A stretch of 53,180 bases of DNA from an uncultured Lachnospiraceae bacterium (GTDB lineage: Bacteria > Bacillota > Clostridia > Lachnospirales > Lachnospiraceae): NCBI GenBank assembly GCA_944382125.1, contig CALWMV010000006.1:1-53180 (forward strand). The letters run 5' to 3'. The notes under the pieces were generated by a model, which did not search any database, had not been told where the DNA came from, and saw only the letters and a list, made by a program, of their open reading frames with translations. This document shows, piece after piece, positions 24,229 to 33,477 of the stretch. The first letter of the stretch is position 1, and every line of letters begins with the position of its first letter. Both the position numbers and the translations under genes were made by a program.

Positions 24229-24492
24229 TCAAGAAAGCCTGCTCTCCACATAAGCTGCCATCAGCTCTTCAAGGATCTCGTCACGCTCAACTTTCATTAT
24301 GAGGCTCCTTGCGTTCTTGTGGCTGGTGATATAAGTAGGGTCTCCCGACATGATATATCCCACGATCTGATTGATAGGATTATAGCCTTTTTCCACCAAC
24401 GCACCATAAACCTGCGCAAGTACATCACTTACGTTGGGCTTGGCAACTTCCTTTATCTGTCCTATGATCTGTGTATTCTGAATATCGTTCAT
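24229..24492 (-). CDS. ireB: IreB family regulatory phosphoprotein
   Basis: An 87-residue protein of the DUF965/IreB family (B. subtilis YrzL). In Enterococcus faecalis IreB is a substrate of the Ser/Thr kinase IreK and affects cephalosporin resistance. The sequence [21 protein letters not shown] is characteristic (quoted in part as [18 protein letters not shown]). The N-terminus is [10 protein letters not shown]; in IreB the phosphorylated threonines are N-terminal, and Thr7 here is a possible site. AAGGACG precedes the ATG by about 8 nt. It is the first gene of the cluster behind the promoter at 24521-24550. Confidence 0.92.
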   Translation of the reverse strand: MNDIQNTQIIGQIKEVAKPNVSDVLAQVYGALVEKGYNPINQIVGYIMSGDPTYITSHKNARSLIMKVERDEILEELMAAYVESRLS

Positions 24493-24520
24493 GTCATCAC
24501 GTCCTTTTTCAACTTAACTT

Positions 24521-24550
24521 ATTTTAAACTACATGGCCACGAAAAGTCAA
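24521..24550 (-). promoter_or_regulatory. Promoter of ireB
   Basis: On the minus strand TTGACT (24545-24550) and TAAAAT (24521-24526) are separated by 18 bp and lie 29 bp before the ireB start codon. It is the only clear promoter for the cluster that follows. Confidence 0.7.
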
Positions 24551-24608
24551 CGTCATAAATATATACAAATATTTACGATTTCTTCCGAACATTTTAAACA
24601 ATCCAGTG

Positions 24609-24669
24609 TCTGAAAAGCTTCCTCCCAGAACTGCTGCTTCACGATGTCCGGGGCCGGAAGTTTTTCAGA
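24609..24669. repeat. Structured intergenic element, copy A
   Basis: A 61-bp inverted-repeat element: outer arms TCTGAAAAgCTTCC and GGAAGtTTTTCAGA, with an inner TCCG/CGGA pair and the sequence ACTGCTGCTTC.ACGATGTCC inside. A second copy with the same core and changed but still paired arms is at 52726-52790. It lies between the mtaB stop and the ireB promoter, so it belongs to neither coding region. Orientation is unknown and there is no T-run, so it is not an ordinary terminator. Confidence 0.65.
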
Positions 24670-24727
24670 TCCCAAAGCCTGGTTTTTTTAAAGCTGCGCA
24701 GATTCCGGTTTTGCTTTGACTTTAAAA

Positions 24728-26095
24728 TCAGCCCAGAAGTATGTATTCGCCCGTGCCTGCTTCCCTGAGTATCTTCTCTGCAGTCCCCCGGATTAGACGG
24801 TTCCTCTCAAACTCCGGGGTCTTTGCAAGGCATCTCACATACTCCCTGGTGTAGCCCGTGACATATTCCTCTCCGTCTATGGTCTTTCGTTCCTCGCAGA
24901 GCATCTCAAGCTCCTTCCCGAGGAAGCTCCTGCGGTAGTCCTCCGACAGTTTTTCACAGAGTTCTATCAGCCTTTCGCTCCTTTCGGACTTAAGCTGCTC
25001 GGGTACCTGTCCCTCCATCCTGTCGGCCACGGTCCCGGCCCTTCTTGAGTATTTGAATATATTGGCCTCATAAAAGCCGATCCTCTCCGCAAAGCCCAGG
25101 GTCTCCAGGAACTCCTCCTCCGTCTCCTGCGGGAATCCCACTATCATATCAGTAGTTATGGAGGGATCCTGAAAATACTTCCTTATCAGCCTGCAGCTTT
25201 CTGCATATTCTTCAGTGGTATAGTGACGGTTCATCCTCCTGAGCACCGTATCAGATCCGGACTGAAGGGCCAGATGGAAGGAAGGGCAAAGCTTCTCTAT
25301 CGATGAAAGCTCCCTTGCAAAATCCTCCGTGATCAGCCTCGGCTCCAGGGACCCAAGCCTGATGCGCTTTATCCCCTCTATGAGACTCAGCTTTCTGATA
25401 AGCTCTATAAGGGGGAAAGCACTCTCATCCCTGTCCCTTCGGTCCCTGCCGTAGGAGCTCAGGTGTATGCCTGAAAGCACCAGCTCGCTGATACCATTTT
25501 CAGAAAGGCTCCTGGCCTCCCGGATCACATCCTCCTCATCCCTTGATCTGATCCTCCCCCGCACATAGGGTATGATGCAGTAGGAACAGAACTGATTGCA
25601 GCCATCCTGTATCTTTATGAAGGCCCTGGTATGTCCGCTGAGACTGTGAAGGCCTCCGTGCTCCGAAGTCTCCCCGGCGGTCTCCCTGCAGGACAGGTCC
25701 TTGTCAAAGAGCTCCATGCCCTCCCCGTCTCTTTCAGAAAGTCTTTCTTCTATCATGCGAAGGAGCTCAGACTTATCCTTATTTGCTGCAAATATATCCA
25801 CGGTCCTGTCCGAGAGGAGCTGCCTCATGCTTTCATTTTTCATGGCAGCATCCACATAGCAGCCTGCCGCTGCCACTATGGCATCGGGATTCTGTTTTCT
25901 GGCCCGGTGAAGCATCTGCCTGGATTTTTTATCTGCAATATTAGTCACGGTACAGGTATTTATTATGTATATATCGGCCCTTTCGGAAAAGTTTACCTCC
26001 TCAAAGCCCCTTTCCTTCAGGCTCTGTGAGATCGCATCCGACTCATAGGTATTGACCTTGCAGCCGAGAGTATGTATGGCAAATGTATATTTCAT
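24728..26095 (-). CDS. mtaB: tRNA t6A37 methylthiotransferase MtaB
   Basis: A radical SAM methylthiotransferase that converts t6A to ms2t6A at position 37 of tRNAs reading ANN codons. The N-terminal MTTase domain has its three cluster cysteines in HTLGCKVN, INTCTVTN and AAGCYVD. The radical SAM cluster motif is CNQFCSYCIIPYVRGRIRSR, and a TRAM-like C-terminal domain follows. The form HTLGCKVN and RGRIRSR fit MtaB rather than MiaB or RimO. I prefer the ATG at 26095 (455 residues) because it matches family N-termini; an ATG at 26116 is also open. No clear ribosome binding site is visible for either. The gene diverges from the HPr-like gene. Confidence 0.93.
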   Translation of the reverse strand: MKYTFAIHTLGCKVNTYESDAISQSLKERGFEEVNFSERADIYIINTCTVTNIADKKSRQMLHRARKQNPDAIVAAAGCYVDAAMKNESMRQLLSDRTVDIFAANKDKSELLRMIEERLSERDGEGMELFDKDLSCRETAGETSEHGGLHSLSGHTRAFIKIQDGCNQFCSYCIIPYVRGRIRSRDEEDVIREARSLSENGISELVLSGIHLSSYGRDRRDRDESAFPLIELIRKLSLIEGIKRIRLGSLEPRLITEDFARELSSIEKLCPSFHLALQSGSDTVLRRMNRHYTTEEYAESCRLIRKYFQDPSITTDMIVGFPQETEEEFLETLGFAERIGFYEANIFKYSRRAGTVADRMEGQVPEQLKSERSERLIELCEKLSEDYRRSFLGKELEMLCEERKTIDGEEYVTGYTREYVRCLAKTPEFERNRLIRGTAEKILREAGTGEYILLG

Positions 26096-26125
26096 AGATT
26101 TTACGTGTTTTTGCATAAAATAATG

Positions 26126-26153
26126 TTGACTTTACCACTTGAAATGGTAGAAT
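26126..26153 (+). promoter_or_regulatory. Promoter with embedded palindrome for the HPr-like gene
   Basis: TTGACT at 26126-26131 and TAGAAT at 26148-26153 are 16 bp apart. The spacer holds a 17-bp palindrome, TACCACTTGAAATGGTA (26133-26149), with one mismatched pair, which overlaps the start of the -10 box. Two further TGGTA half sites follow near 26168 and 26179. This placement is typical of a repressor operator. The regulator is unknown. Confidence 0.65.
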
Positions 26154-26199
26154 TTATACATAAAGTCTGGTAAAAAAGTGGTATTTATGGAGGTAAATC

Positions 26200-26433
26200 A
26201 TGAAAACCGTTAAGATCTCTCTCAACTCCATCGACAGGGTAAAGTGCTTTGTCAACGATATAAACCGTTATGACTGCGACTTTGACCTGGTGAGCGGACG
26301 TTATATAATCGACGCCAAGTCCATCATGGGCATCTTCTCACTGGATCTGTCCAAGCCTATCTCGCTCAACATACATGCCGATAAGAACCTGGACGAGATA
26401 CTCGAGGTGCTCAAGCCCTACATAATCGAATGA
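26200..26433 (+). CDS. HPr-like protein lacking the active-site histidine (Crh-like)
   Basis: A 77-residue PTS HPr-family protein. HPr passes phosphate from enzyme I through His15; here the aligned position is Ser10 and the flanking HARPA sequence is replaced by SIDRVKCF. The regulatory serine region is kept (AKSIMGIFSLDLS, Ser41). This is the same combination as B. subtilis Crh, which cannot transfer phosphate but is phosphorylated on Ser46 to act with CcpA. I infer a regulatory role; similarity outside the KSIMG block is moderate. ATGGAGGT precedes the start by 7 nt. It is one of two plus-strand genes here, with its own promoter and terminator. Confidence 0.82.
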   Translation: MKTVKISLNSIDRVKCFVNDINRYDCDFDLVSGRYIIDAKSIMGIFSLDLSKPISLNIHADKNLDEILEVLKPYIIE

Positions 26434-26450
26434 TGAGATAAAAGGTTTCA

Positions 26451-26478
26451 AAAGCCCGACAGCAGTCGGGCTTTTTTT
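26451..26478. terminator. Bidirectional intrinsic terminator
   Basis: AAAAGCCCGAC-AGCA-GTCGGGCTTTTTTT has T-runs on both strands (seven T on plus, TTTTGAAA on minus). It ends the HPr-like gene on the plus strand and thiI on the minus strand; the thiI stop codon is inside its flank. Confidence 0.9.
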
Positions 26479-27661
26479 ATTTATCACACCAGATGATCTC
26501 GTCGGTCTCTATGGCCCTTGCCACAAGCTCATCTATATTTTCCTCAAGATGCCTTTCCGAACGGACTATGGACTTGAGGTTCGGCTTGGTCACGGGATGC
26601 TTTGCCACGAATATGGTGCAGCAGTCCTCATATGGCAGGATACTGGTCTCAAAGGTGCCTATCTTCTCGGCAAGATCCACTATCTCCTGCTTATCAAAGC
26701 CTATGACGGGCCTGTATACCGGAAGCTCGCAGACCTCATCCGTCACCCTCAGGGAGAACATGGTCTGGGAAGCCACCTGGCCTATGGATTCTCCGGTTAT
26801 CAGACCTATGCAGTCATCCTTCTCCGCCAGCTTTTCAGCTATGCGCATCATGTATCTGCGCATGATGATGGTAAGCTCATCATGGGGACATTTCTCGTAT
26901 ATATAAAGCTGGATATCCGTAAAGTTTATGACATGAAGCTTGATAGGCCCTGAATATCTTGATACGAGCCTTGCCAGCTCCACCACCTTTTCCTTGGCCC
27001 TCTCCGAGGTATAGGGCGGTGCGTGGAAATATACCGCCTCTATCCTGACTCCCCTCTTGGCTATCATGTATCCGGCCACGGGGCTGTCTATGCCTCCGGA
27101 AAGGAGCAGCATGGCCTTGCCGTTCGTGCCCATGGGCATGCCCCCGGCTCCGGGGATCACTCTGGTATAGACATTTATCTTCTGTCTTACCTCGATATAT
27201 ACTATGAAATCAGGGTGATGCACATCCACCCTTGCCTCCGGATATGCACAGAGTACATCATAGCCCACATCCGCATTTATGACATCTGAATTGACAGGGT
27301 AATGCTTGTCCGCCCTTCTTGCATGTACCTTGAAGCTGAAGCTCTGCTCCGGATGCTCCTCCTTGACGAATTCCAGGACCTGCTTCCTCAGCTCCTCATA
27401 TCCGCATTTTTCTATCTGGAGCATGGGGCATATCGAGGTTATGCCGAATACCCGCTTAAGGGCGTCTATCACATCCTCATATTCGTACTCCGATTTTGCA
27501 TTGACATAGATCCTGCCCTGCTCCTTCTGGATGGCAAACTCTCCGTCCACCTTTTCCAGCTTGTGCTTTATGTCATGCATCAGGGCATCCTCAAAAACAT
27601 ATCTGTTCTTGCCCTTGGTGCCTATCTCGGCATATTTGATCAGAAAGCTATGGTAAAACAT
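26477..27661 (-). CDS. thiI: tRNA 4-thiouridine sulfurtransferase ThiI
   Basis: ThiI adenylates U8 of tRNA and transfers sulfur to give 4-thiouridine. The 394 residues contain a THUMP-containing N-terminal part (about 60-165) and the PP-loop LLSGGIDSPVAGYM near 186, ending in a pyrophosphatase domain. The rhodanese domain found in E. coli ThiI is absent, as in B. subtilis, where a dedicated desulfurase (NifZ) donates sulfur directly. The next upstream gene, 11 bp away, is such a desulfurase, which fits. AAGGGAG precedes the ATG. Confidence 0.95.
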   Translation of the reverse strand: MFYHSFLIKYAEIGTKGKNRYVFEDALMHDIKHKLEKVDGEFAIQKEQGRIYVNAKSEYEYEDVIDALKRVFGITSICPMLQIEKCGYEELRKQVLEFVKEEHPEQSFSFKVHARRADKHYPVNSDVINADVGYDVLCAYPEARVDVHHPDFIVYIEVRQKINVYTRVIPGAGGMPMGTNGKAMLLLSGGIDSPVAGYMIAKRGVRIEAVYFHAPPYTSERAKEKVVELARLVSRYSGPIKLHVINFTDIQLYIYEKCPHDELTIIMRRYMMRIAEKLAEKDDCIGLITGESIGQVASQTMFSLRVTDEVCELPVYRPVIGFDKQEIVDLAEKIGTFETSILPYEDCCTIFVAKHPVTKPNLKSIVRSERHLEENIDELVARAIETDEIIWCDK

Positions 27662-27672
27662 CTGTTACTCCC

Positions 27673-28830
27673 TTATCTTCTTGTGAACTTTCTCAGCATG
27701 GGAAGGAGTTCCTCTATGGCATCAGCGCACTCGTCCGCTTCGGAAAGCTCACTGTATATCCCGAAGGAGAATCTGAGGGTGCTGTCCAGCAGCTCCTTTT
27801 CCACGCCTATGGATCTGAGGGTCCCGCTTATGGACGGATGATTTGAGGAGCAGGCAGAGCCCGAGGATACGTATATACCCTTTTCCTCCAGAGCATGAAG
27901 GAGCACCTCTGCCCTTACTCCCTGGAAGGAGGCGCTCACTATATGAGGAGCAAAGCCCTCATCCTTTCCGGTGTTGACGGTCACTCCCTCGATCTCTGAA
28001 AGCCTGTCTATCAGCCTGTCCCTTATGGCCTTTATCCTTCCGTCTATCTCCTCCTGCTGCTCATAATAAAGCTTTGCAGCCAGTCCCAGGCCTGCTATGC
28101 CGGGTACGTTTTCAGTTCCGGAACGCATATCGCTTTCCTGGCCTCCGCCCATGATCAGCGGATGGAGACGGACCTTTTTATCTATGTATATGAAGCCTGC
28201 GCCCTTGGGTCCATGGATCTTATGGGCACTTACCGAGAGCATGTCTATATGCTCATTTCTGGGCCTTATCCTCAGCTTCCCATAGGCCTGTATGGTGTCA
28301 GTATGGAAGAGACAGTCAGGATTTTTCTCCTTTATGATCCTTCCGGCTTCGGCTATGGGCTCTATGCTGCCGATCTCATTGTTGACATACATAAGGCTCA
28401 CCAGTATGGTATCCGGCCTTATGGCCTTTTCAAGCTCGGAAAGGGAGATATGTCCCATCCTGTCCACCGGCAGTACGGTGACTTCAAAGCCCCTTTCCCT
28501 CAGGAAATCCAGAGGCTTATATACCGCCGCATGCTCTATGCCGGTGCTTATGATATGACGTCCCCTCTTTCCCCTTGAAAGGGCAGTGCCGATCAGGGCC
28601 AGGTTGTTGGATTCCGTACCTCCGGAGGTAAAATATATCTCTCCGGGATCCACTCTCAGGGTCTTTGCTATGTCCTCCCTGGCGGTCTTGATATATCTTT
28701 CAGCCCTGACGCCCATTATATGTCTTGATGAAGGATTGCCGTAGTCCTCCGTCATGATCTTCTGCATAAGCTCTGCCACCTCGGGCCTCACCCTGGTGGT
28801 GGCGGCATTATCAAAATAGATCTCTCTCAT
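27673..28830 (-). CDS. Cysteine desulfurase (NifS/IscS family), ThiI partner
   Basis: A 385-residue PLP enzyme that removes sulfur from cysteine. The start MREIYFDNAATTRVRPEV is typical. The PLP lysine is in SVSAHKIHGPKGAGFIY and the persulfide cysteine in GSACSSNHP with a long loop as in class I NifS enzymes. Its position directly before thiI, like nifZ-thiI in B. subtilis, suggests that it donates sulfur for tRNA thiolation. A housekeeping role in iron-sulfur assembly cannot be excluded. The gap to glyA is 2 bp. Confidence 0.92.
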   Translation of the reverse strand: MREIYFDNAATTRVRPEVAELMQKIMTEDYGNPSSRHIMGVRAERYIKTAREDIAKTLRVDPGEIYFTSGGTESNNLALIGTALSRGKRGRHIISTGIEHAAVYKPLDFLRERGFEVTVLPVDRMGHISLSELEKAIRPDTILVSLMYVNNEIGSIEPIAEAGRIIKEKNPDCLFHTDTIQAYGKLRIRPRNEHIDMLSVSAHKIHGPKGAGFIYIDKKVRLHPLIMGGGQESDMRSGTENVPGIAGLGLAAKLYYEQQEEIDGRIKAIRDRLIDRLSEIEGVTVNTGKDEGFAPHIVSASFQGVRAEVLLHALEEKGIYVSSGSACSSNHPSISGTLRSIGVEKELLDSTLRFSFGIYSELSEADECADAIEELLPMLRKFTRR

Positions 28831-28832
28831 CT

Positions 28833-30086
28833 TCAGTCCTCATAAAGGGGATACTTCGAGCAGAGGGCTTCCACTCTGCGGATTATCTCATCCTTTTTGT
28901 CAAAGTCAGTTATGACCATGCGCATGCATCTGGCTATCTCAGGCATATCCTCCTCGGTAAATCCCCTGGAGGTGACTGCCGCAGTCCCGACTCTCACACC
29001 GCTGGTAACGAAAGGAGATCTGGGCTCATTGGGGATGGAGTTCTTGTTGAGCGTTATATGCACCTCATCGCATCTGGCCTGCATCTCCTTTCCGGATATG
29101 TCAAAATTGGTCAGATCCACCAATATAAGATGATTATCCGTGCCTCCTGATACGAGCCTGAAGCCCTCATCGAGAAGGGCCTTTGCAAGGGCCTTGCAGT
29201 TTGAAAGGAGCTTTTTCTGGTATTCTTTGAATTCAGGCTTTAAGGCCTCTCCGAAGCAGACTGCCTTTGCAGCGATTATATTTTCCAGGGGCCCGCCCTG
29301 TATGCCGGGAAATACGGCCTTGTTGAAATTATATTTTTCATTGGTCTCAGCGTCCGAAAGTATGAAGCCTCCCCTGGGGCCCCTTAAGGTCTTGTGGGTC
29401 GTACTTGTCACCACATGGGCATAGGGTACCGGAGAGGGATGAAGGCCTGCTGCCACTGGTCCGGCTATATGGGCCATGTCTACCCAGAGCACTGCACCGC
29501 ATTTATCCGCTATCTCCCGGAAGCGTCTGAAATCTATGATCCTGGGGTAGGCTGAGGCACCGGCGCAGATAAGCTTCGGCTTTTCCTTTATGGCTATACG
29601 TTCTACCTCATCATAGTCTATATATCCGTTTTCATCGGTTCCATAGGGAATTATCTCAAAATATTTTCCGGAGATATTGACCGGTGAGCCATGGGTCAGA
29701 TGGCCTCCGCAGTCAAGGCTCATGCCCATCATCCTGTCTCCGGGCGAAAGGATCGCAAATTCCACCGCAAGATTGGCCTGAGCTCCCGAATGGGGCTGCA
29801 CATTGGCATATTCGCAGCCGAAAAGCTTTTTCAGCCTTTCTATGGCCAGAGTCTCTATCTCGTCGATATACTCACATCCGCCATAATATCTTTTCCCGCT
29901 GTAGCCCTCTGCATATTTGTTGGTGGGTACAGTAGCCATGGCAAGCATCACAGCCTGTGAAACGATATTCTCCGAGGCTATGAGCTCTATGTTCTGTCTC
30001 TGTCTCCTGCACTCCCTTTCCACCGAAGCACCAAGCTCCGGATCACAGGAGCTTATATAGCTCATTATGTCATCTATCCTGGACAT
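28833..30086 (-). CDS. glyA: Serine hydroxymethyltransferase
   Basis: GlyA converts serine and tetrahydrofolate to glycine and 5,10-methylene-THF with PLP in the cytoplasm. The 417 residues match the family. Visible landmarks are [31 protein letters not shown] and the PLP-lysine segment [16 protein letters not shown]. It sits in one run of minus-strand genes with serC and serA upstream, so serine made by the pathway can be converted to glycine and one-carbon units by the same transcript. Confidence 0.97.
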   Translation of the reverse strand: MSRIDDIMSYISSCDPELGASVERECRRQRQNIELIASENIVSQAVMLAMATVPTNKYAEGYSGKRYYGGCEYIDEIETLAIERLKKLFGCEYANVQPHSGAQANLAVEFAILSPGDRMMGMSLDCGGHLTHGSPVNISGKYFEIIPYGTDENGYIDYDEVERIAIKEKPKLICAGASAYPRIIDFRRFREIADKCGAVLWVDMAHIAGPVAAGLHPSPVPYAHVVTSTTHKTLRGPRGGFILSDAETNEKYNFNKAVFPGIQGGPLENIIAAKAVCFGEALKPEFKEYQKKLLSNCKALAKALLDEGFRLVSGGTDNHLILVDLTNFDISGKEMQARCDEVHITLNKNSIPNEPRSPFVTSGVRVGTAAVTSRGFTEEDMPEIARCMRMVITDFDKKDEIIRRVEALCSKYPLYED

Positions 30087-30097
30087 CTGCTCCTCCT

Positions 30098-30865
30098 TTA
30101 TCCTTCTTCCGAAAATACTCCTTCGGATATCTCCAGTCTTATCATAACCATGGAAAGCATGGCTATGGCTGCCGTTTCTGTCCTCAGTATCCTTTTCCCA
30201 AGGGATACCGGCAGCACTCCCCTGGACTTTGCATATCTTACCTCCAGAGGATCAAATCCTCCCTCCGGGCCTATGATGACTCCTATACGCCTTCCGGGTA
30301 TGAAGCCGACTATGGCTTCACAGAGGCTTTCTATACCATGCTCATCTTCATAGGGTATAACTGATACCTCGAACTCTCCGGCAAGCTCTGCCGCTCTTCT
30401 GAAGCTCATAGGCTCATGGACCTTCGGTATCCTGGATCTCTTGGACTGCTTTGCCGCAGCTTCAGCTATGGCCTGCCATCTGCGCAGCTTCCGGGCTGCC
30501 TTTTTTTCATCCAGCTGGACCACCGTGTTTTTCGTGCTCACCGGCACGATATGACTTACTCCCAGTTCCGTGGCCTTCTGGATTATGAGCTCCATCTTGT
30601 CCGATTTGGGGAGGCCCTGAAAAAGCCATACCTCCGACGGAAGCTCATGGTCCGATTCAAGCCTCTCCGATATCTCAAATATCAGGCTTTCCTCATCCGA
30701 TGAAGCGAGGCTGCACCGATAGTCCCTTCCGTCCTCGTCGCTTATCAGCACCTCTTCTCCGATCCTCAGTCTGAGCACATCTTCAGCATGGTGTCTGTCC
30801 GGGCCTGAAAGCCTTATGCTTTCTCCTTCTATGTCATTGTTCTTAACAAAAAAATGATGCATCAA
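30098..30865 (-). CDS. rsmE: 16S rRNA m3U1498 methyltransferase RsmE
   Basis: RsmE methylates N3 of U1498 in 16S rRNA. The 255 residues show an N-terminal PUA-like domain ([27 protein letters not shown]) and a C-terminal SPOUT knot with [15 protein letters not shown] and [11 protein letters not shown]. Two adjacent ATG codons begin the frame; either fits. It lies 11 bp before glyA and 17 bp after the DUF1015 gene. Confidence 0.94.
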   Translation of the reverse strand: MMHHFFVKNNDIEGESIRLSGPDRHHAEDVLRLRIGEEVLISDEDGRDYRCSLASSDEESLIFEISERLESDHELPSEVWLFQGLPKSDKMELIIQKATELGVSHIVPVSTKNTVVQLDEKKAARKLRRWQAIAEAAAKQSKRSRIPKVHEPMSFRRAAELAGEFEVSVIPYEDEHGIESLCEAIVGFIPGRRIGVIIGPEGGFDPLEVRYAKSRGVLPVSLGKRILRTETAAIAMLSMVMIRLEISEGVFSEEG

Positions 30866-30882
30866 AAGCTCTCCCGGATCCC

Positions 30883-32190
30883 TCAGAATTCGTGTATCAG
30901 AAAACCGCTCCGAAGCTTCGGCTCAAACCAGGTGGACTTGGGCGGCATGAGGAGACCTGCATCTGCCACGGAAAACAGCTCCTCCATGGAGGTGGGGTAC
31001 ATGGCGAAGGCGACCGCCTCCGTATCCTTTTTTTCTTCTGCAATACGGTCCACTGTCCTTACAAGCTCGGAAAGTCCTCTTATCCCACCTACAAAGCTTA
31101 TGCGCCCATCCGTACGGGGGTCCTCTATGCCAAGCACCGGAGCCAGCAGAAATTCCTGCAGCACGGATACATCCAGCCTGCGCTGCGGATCATCCCTGAC
31201 CTCGGCTATCCTTTCTTCTTTGAGCCTGAGCTTATAAAAGCTGCCGCAAAGATACATACCGATCTCATATTTTCTTTCCGGTCTCATGAGCCTGTCAAGC
31301 TCAGCCTCGGATAGCTCTTCCTCCTGCTCTCTGCTTCCGGATACGGATACCTCAAAATCCTCAGCTGCCCTGCGGAGGAACTCCTCCCTCGTATATCCGT
31401 TCAGGTCCCTCACTATCCTGTTGTAGTCATAGATACGAAGCTCAGTATCGGGGAAGAGCACACTGAGGAAACCGTCATACTCATGGAAGCCTCTGCCTTC
31501 TGACTTATCTCCTTTCCTTCTCTTAAGAGCGACCTTTACTGCAGAGGCTGCCCTGTGATGACCGTCAGCTATATACGTGCAGGGGAGCTCGGAAAAATAG
31601 GCACAGAGCTTCCCGATCCTGTCCTCATCACTTATCCTCCAGAGCCTGTGTCCTATCCCGTCCTCAGATATGACCTCATACATGGGCTGCTCCTGCTTTA
31701 CTGCGGCAACTATCCTGTCTATGCGTTCATCATCATGATAGCTCAGAAAGATGGGGCCGGTTTGGGCAGAAAGTCTGTCCACATGCCTTATCCTGTCCCG
31801 CTCCTTCGCCTCTACGGTATTTTCATGCTTCCTGCATACGCCATTGAGATAATCATCAACAGAGGAAAGAGCAGCTATACCGGTCTGGGTCCTTTCTCCC
31901 ATGCGAAGCTCATAGACATAATAGCAGGGCTCCTCATCCTGGATGAAGATCCCCTTTTCCTTCCAGTCCTGATAAAGCTTTTCCGCATGCTCATACACAG
32001 CCTCTGCATACATATCCTGGTCCTCGGGAAATGCTGTCTCCGGCCTGTCTATATTAAGGAAGCTATAGGGCCTTTCCTTTACGAATTCCGCAGCTTCCTT
32101 TCTTGAATATACGTCATAAGGCAGGGCAGCCACCTTGCCGGCCATATCTGCCCTTGGTCTGACTGCCCTGAATGGTCTTATATCTGCCAT
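30883..32190 (-). CDS. DUF1015 family protein
   Basis: A 435-residue DUF1015 protein. The conserved start IRPFRAVRP, AALPYDVYSRKEA and the central YIADGHHRAASA motif are family marks. The function is not established, but in many Clostridia the gene lies next to serA and serC, as here, which suggests a link with serine metabolism. No transmembrane segment or signal peptide is visible. It is flanked by serA (17 bp) and rsmE (17 bp). Confidence 0.88.
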   Translation of the reverse strand: MADIRPFRAVRPRADMAGKVAALPYDVYSRKEAAEFVKERPYSFLNIDRPETAFPEDQDMYAEAVYEHAEKLYQDWKEKGIFIQDEEPCYYVYELRMGERTQTGIAALSSVDDYLNGVCRKHENTVEAKERDRIRHVDRLSAQTGPIFLSYHDDERIDRIVAAVKQEQPMYEVISEDGIGHRLWRISDEDRIGKLCAYFSELPCTYIADGHHRAASAVKVALKRRKGDKSEGRGFHEYDGFLSVLFPDTELRIYDYNRIVRDLNGYTREEFLRRAAEDFEVSVSGSREQEEELSEAELDRLMRPERKYEIGMYLCGSFYKLRLKEERIAEVRDDPQRRLDVSVLQEFLLAPVLGIEDPRTDGRISFVGGIRGLSELVRTVDRIAEEKKDTEAVAFAMYPTSMEELFSVADAGLLMPPKSTWFEPKLRSGFLIHEF

Positions 32191-32207
32191 CTGTGATCCT
32201 TTCGGTC

Positions 32208-33377
32208 TTACTTCACTATGCGGACCCTCAGCATGCCCTTGCAGGCCCTGAGCCTGTCCAGCGCCTCATCAGTGATCCTGTTTTCTATATCCATAAGAGT
32301 ATAGGCATATTTATCACGGCTCTTATTATAAAGCGTCGCTATATTGATATCCTCATCACCCATGACCGCTGTTATCTGTCCCAGCATATTAGGCACATTG
32401 CGGTGCAGGCAGGCGATCCTGGATTCGGTCTGACATACCCCTGCATCCAGCTCCGGGAAATTGACTGAGTGGCTTATGTTGCCGTTATCAAGATAGTCCT
32501 GAAGCTCCCTGACTGCCATTATCGCACAGTTATCCTCTGACTCCTCCGTAGAAGCACCCAGATGGGGGATGACCACTGCATTCTTCATATGTACGCTGGC
32601 AGGGTTGGGAAAATCGGTAATGTATCTTGCTACCTTTCCGCTTTCAAGGGCCTCTGCCATATCTGCATCATTGACCAGCACATCCCTTGCAAAATTCAGT
32701 ATGCTTACTCCATCCTTCATCTTTGCAAAGGCCTGGGCTCCGATCATGCCCTTTGTATCTGCCGTGGCAGGTACATGCAGCGTTATGAAATCACAGCACT
32801 CAAAAAGCTCATCCAGCTTTTCAGAATGCCTTACCTCCCTCTTCAGGTTCCATGCCGAACCGATGGAGATGTAAGGGTCATAGCCGTATACCTCCATGCC
32901 AAGGGAAACTGCGGTATTGGCCACAAGCACGCCTATGGCACCCAGACCTATGACGCCCAGCCTTTTTCCCTTTATCTCAAAGCCTGCAAATTGCTTCTTG
33001 GCCTTTTCCACGGACTTTGCGATATCCGGATCCTCTGCATTCTCCTCTACCCATTTCATGCCGCCTCTGATATCTCTGGCCGCAAGCATAAGGGCCGCCA
33101 CTACCAGTTCCTTTACCGCGTTGGCATTGGCTCCGGGAGTATTGAATACGACCACGCCCTTTTCAGAGCACTGGTCTATGGGTATGTTGTTGACTCCTGC
33201 CCCGGCCCTGGCTATGGCCCTCAGGCTGTCGGGAAATTCCGTCTCAAAAAGATTGGCGGAACGTACGAGCACTCCATGAGCGCTCTTAAGATCCTCCGTA
33301 AGGCTGTATCCCTCTCTGAAAAGATCCGTGCCTACGGGGCTGATCTTATTAAAGCAATATATGTTTCTGTCCTTCAT
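32208..33377 (-). CDS. serA: D-3-phosphoglycerate dehydrogenase
   Basis: SerA oxidises 3-phosphoglycerate with NAD+ in the first step of serine synthesis. The 389-residue form has the NAD motif LGVIGLGAIGVLVAN with YGYDPY, the catalytic-region pattern NFARDVLVND, and the histidine in VVIPHLGASTEES. A C-terminal ACT domain (from about 315, IACLHRNVPNMLGQI) may bind serine for feedback control. The ATG at 33377 has AAGGAC 5 nt upstream; a start at 33494 would add 39 residues encoded by a repetitive leader. serC lies upstream. Confidence 0.93.
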   Translation of the reverse strand: MKDRNIYCFNKISPVGTDLFREGYSLTEDLKSAHGVLVRSANLFETEFPDSLRAIARAGAGVNNIPIDQCSEKGVVVFNTPGANANAVKELVVAALMLAARDIRGGMKWVEENAEDPDIAKSVEKAKKQFAGFEIKGKRLGVIGLGAIGVLVANTAVSLGMEVYGYDPYISIGSAWNLKREVRHSEKLDELFECCDFITLHVPATADTKGMIGAQAFAKMKDGVSILNFARDVLVNDADMAEALESGKVARYITDFPNPASVHMKNAVVIPHLGASTEESEDNCAIMAVRELQDYLDNGNISHSVNFPELDAGVCQTESRIACLHRNVPNMLGQITAVMGDEDINIATLYNKSRDKYAYTLMDIENRITDEALDRLRACKGMLRVRIVK

Positions 33378-33477
33378 GATATGTCCTTCGTATACTTTCT
33401 CTGATTTATGGATGCGATCCGGTGTCCGATCCCGATCCATGGCATTGCTGCCGATCCGGTGCTTCGGATGCTTCAGA

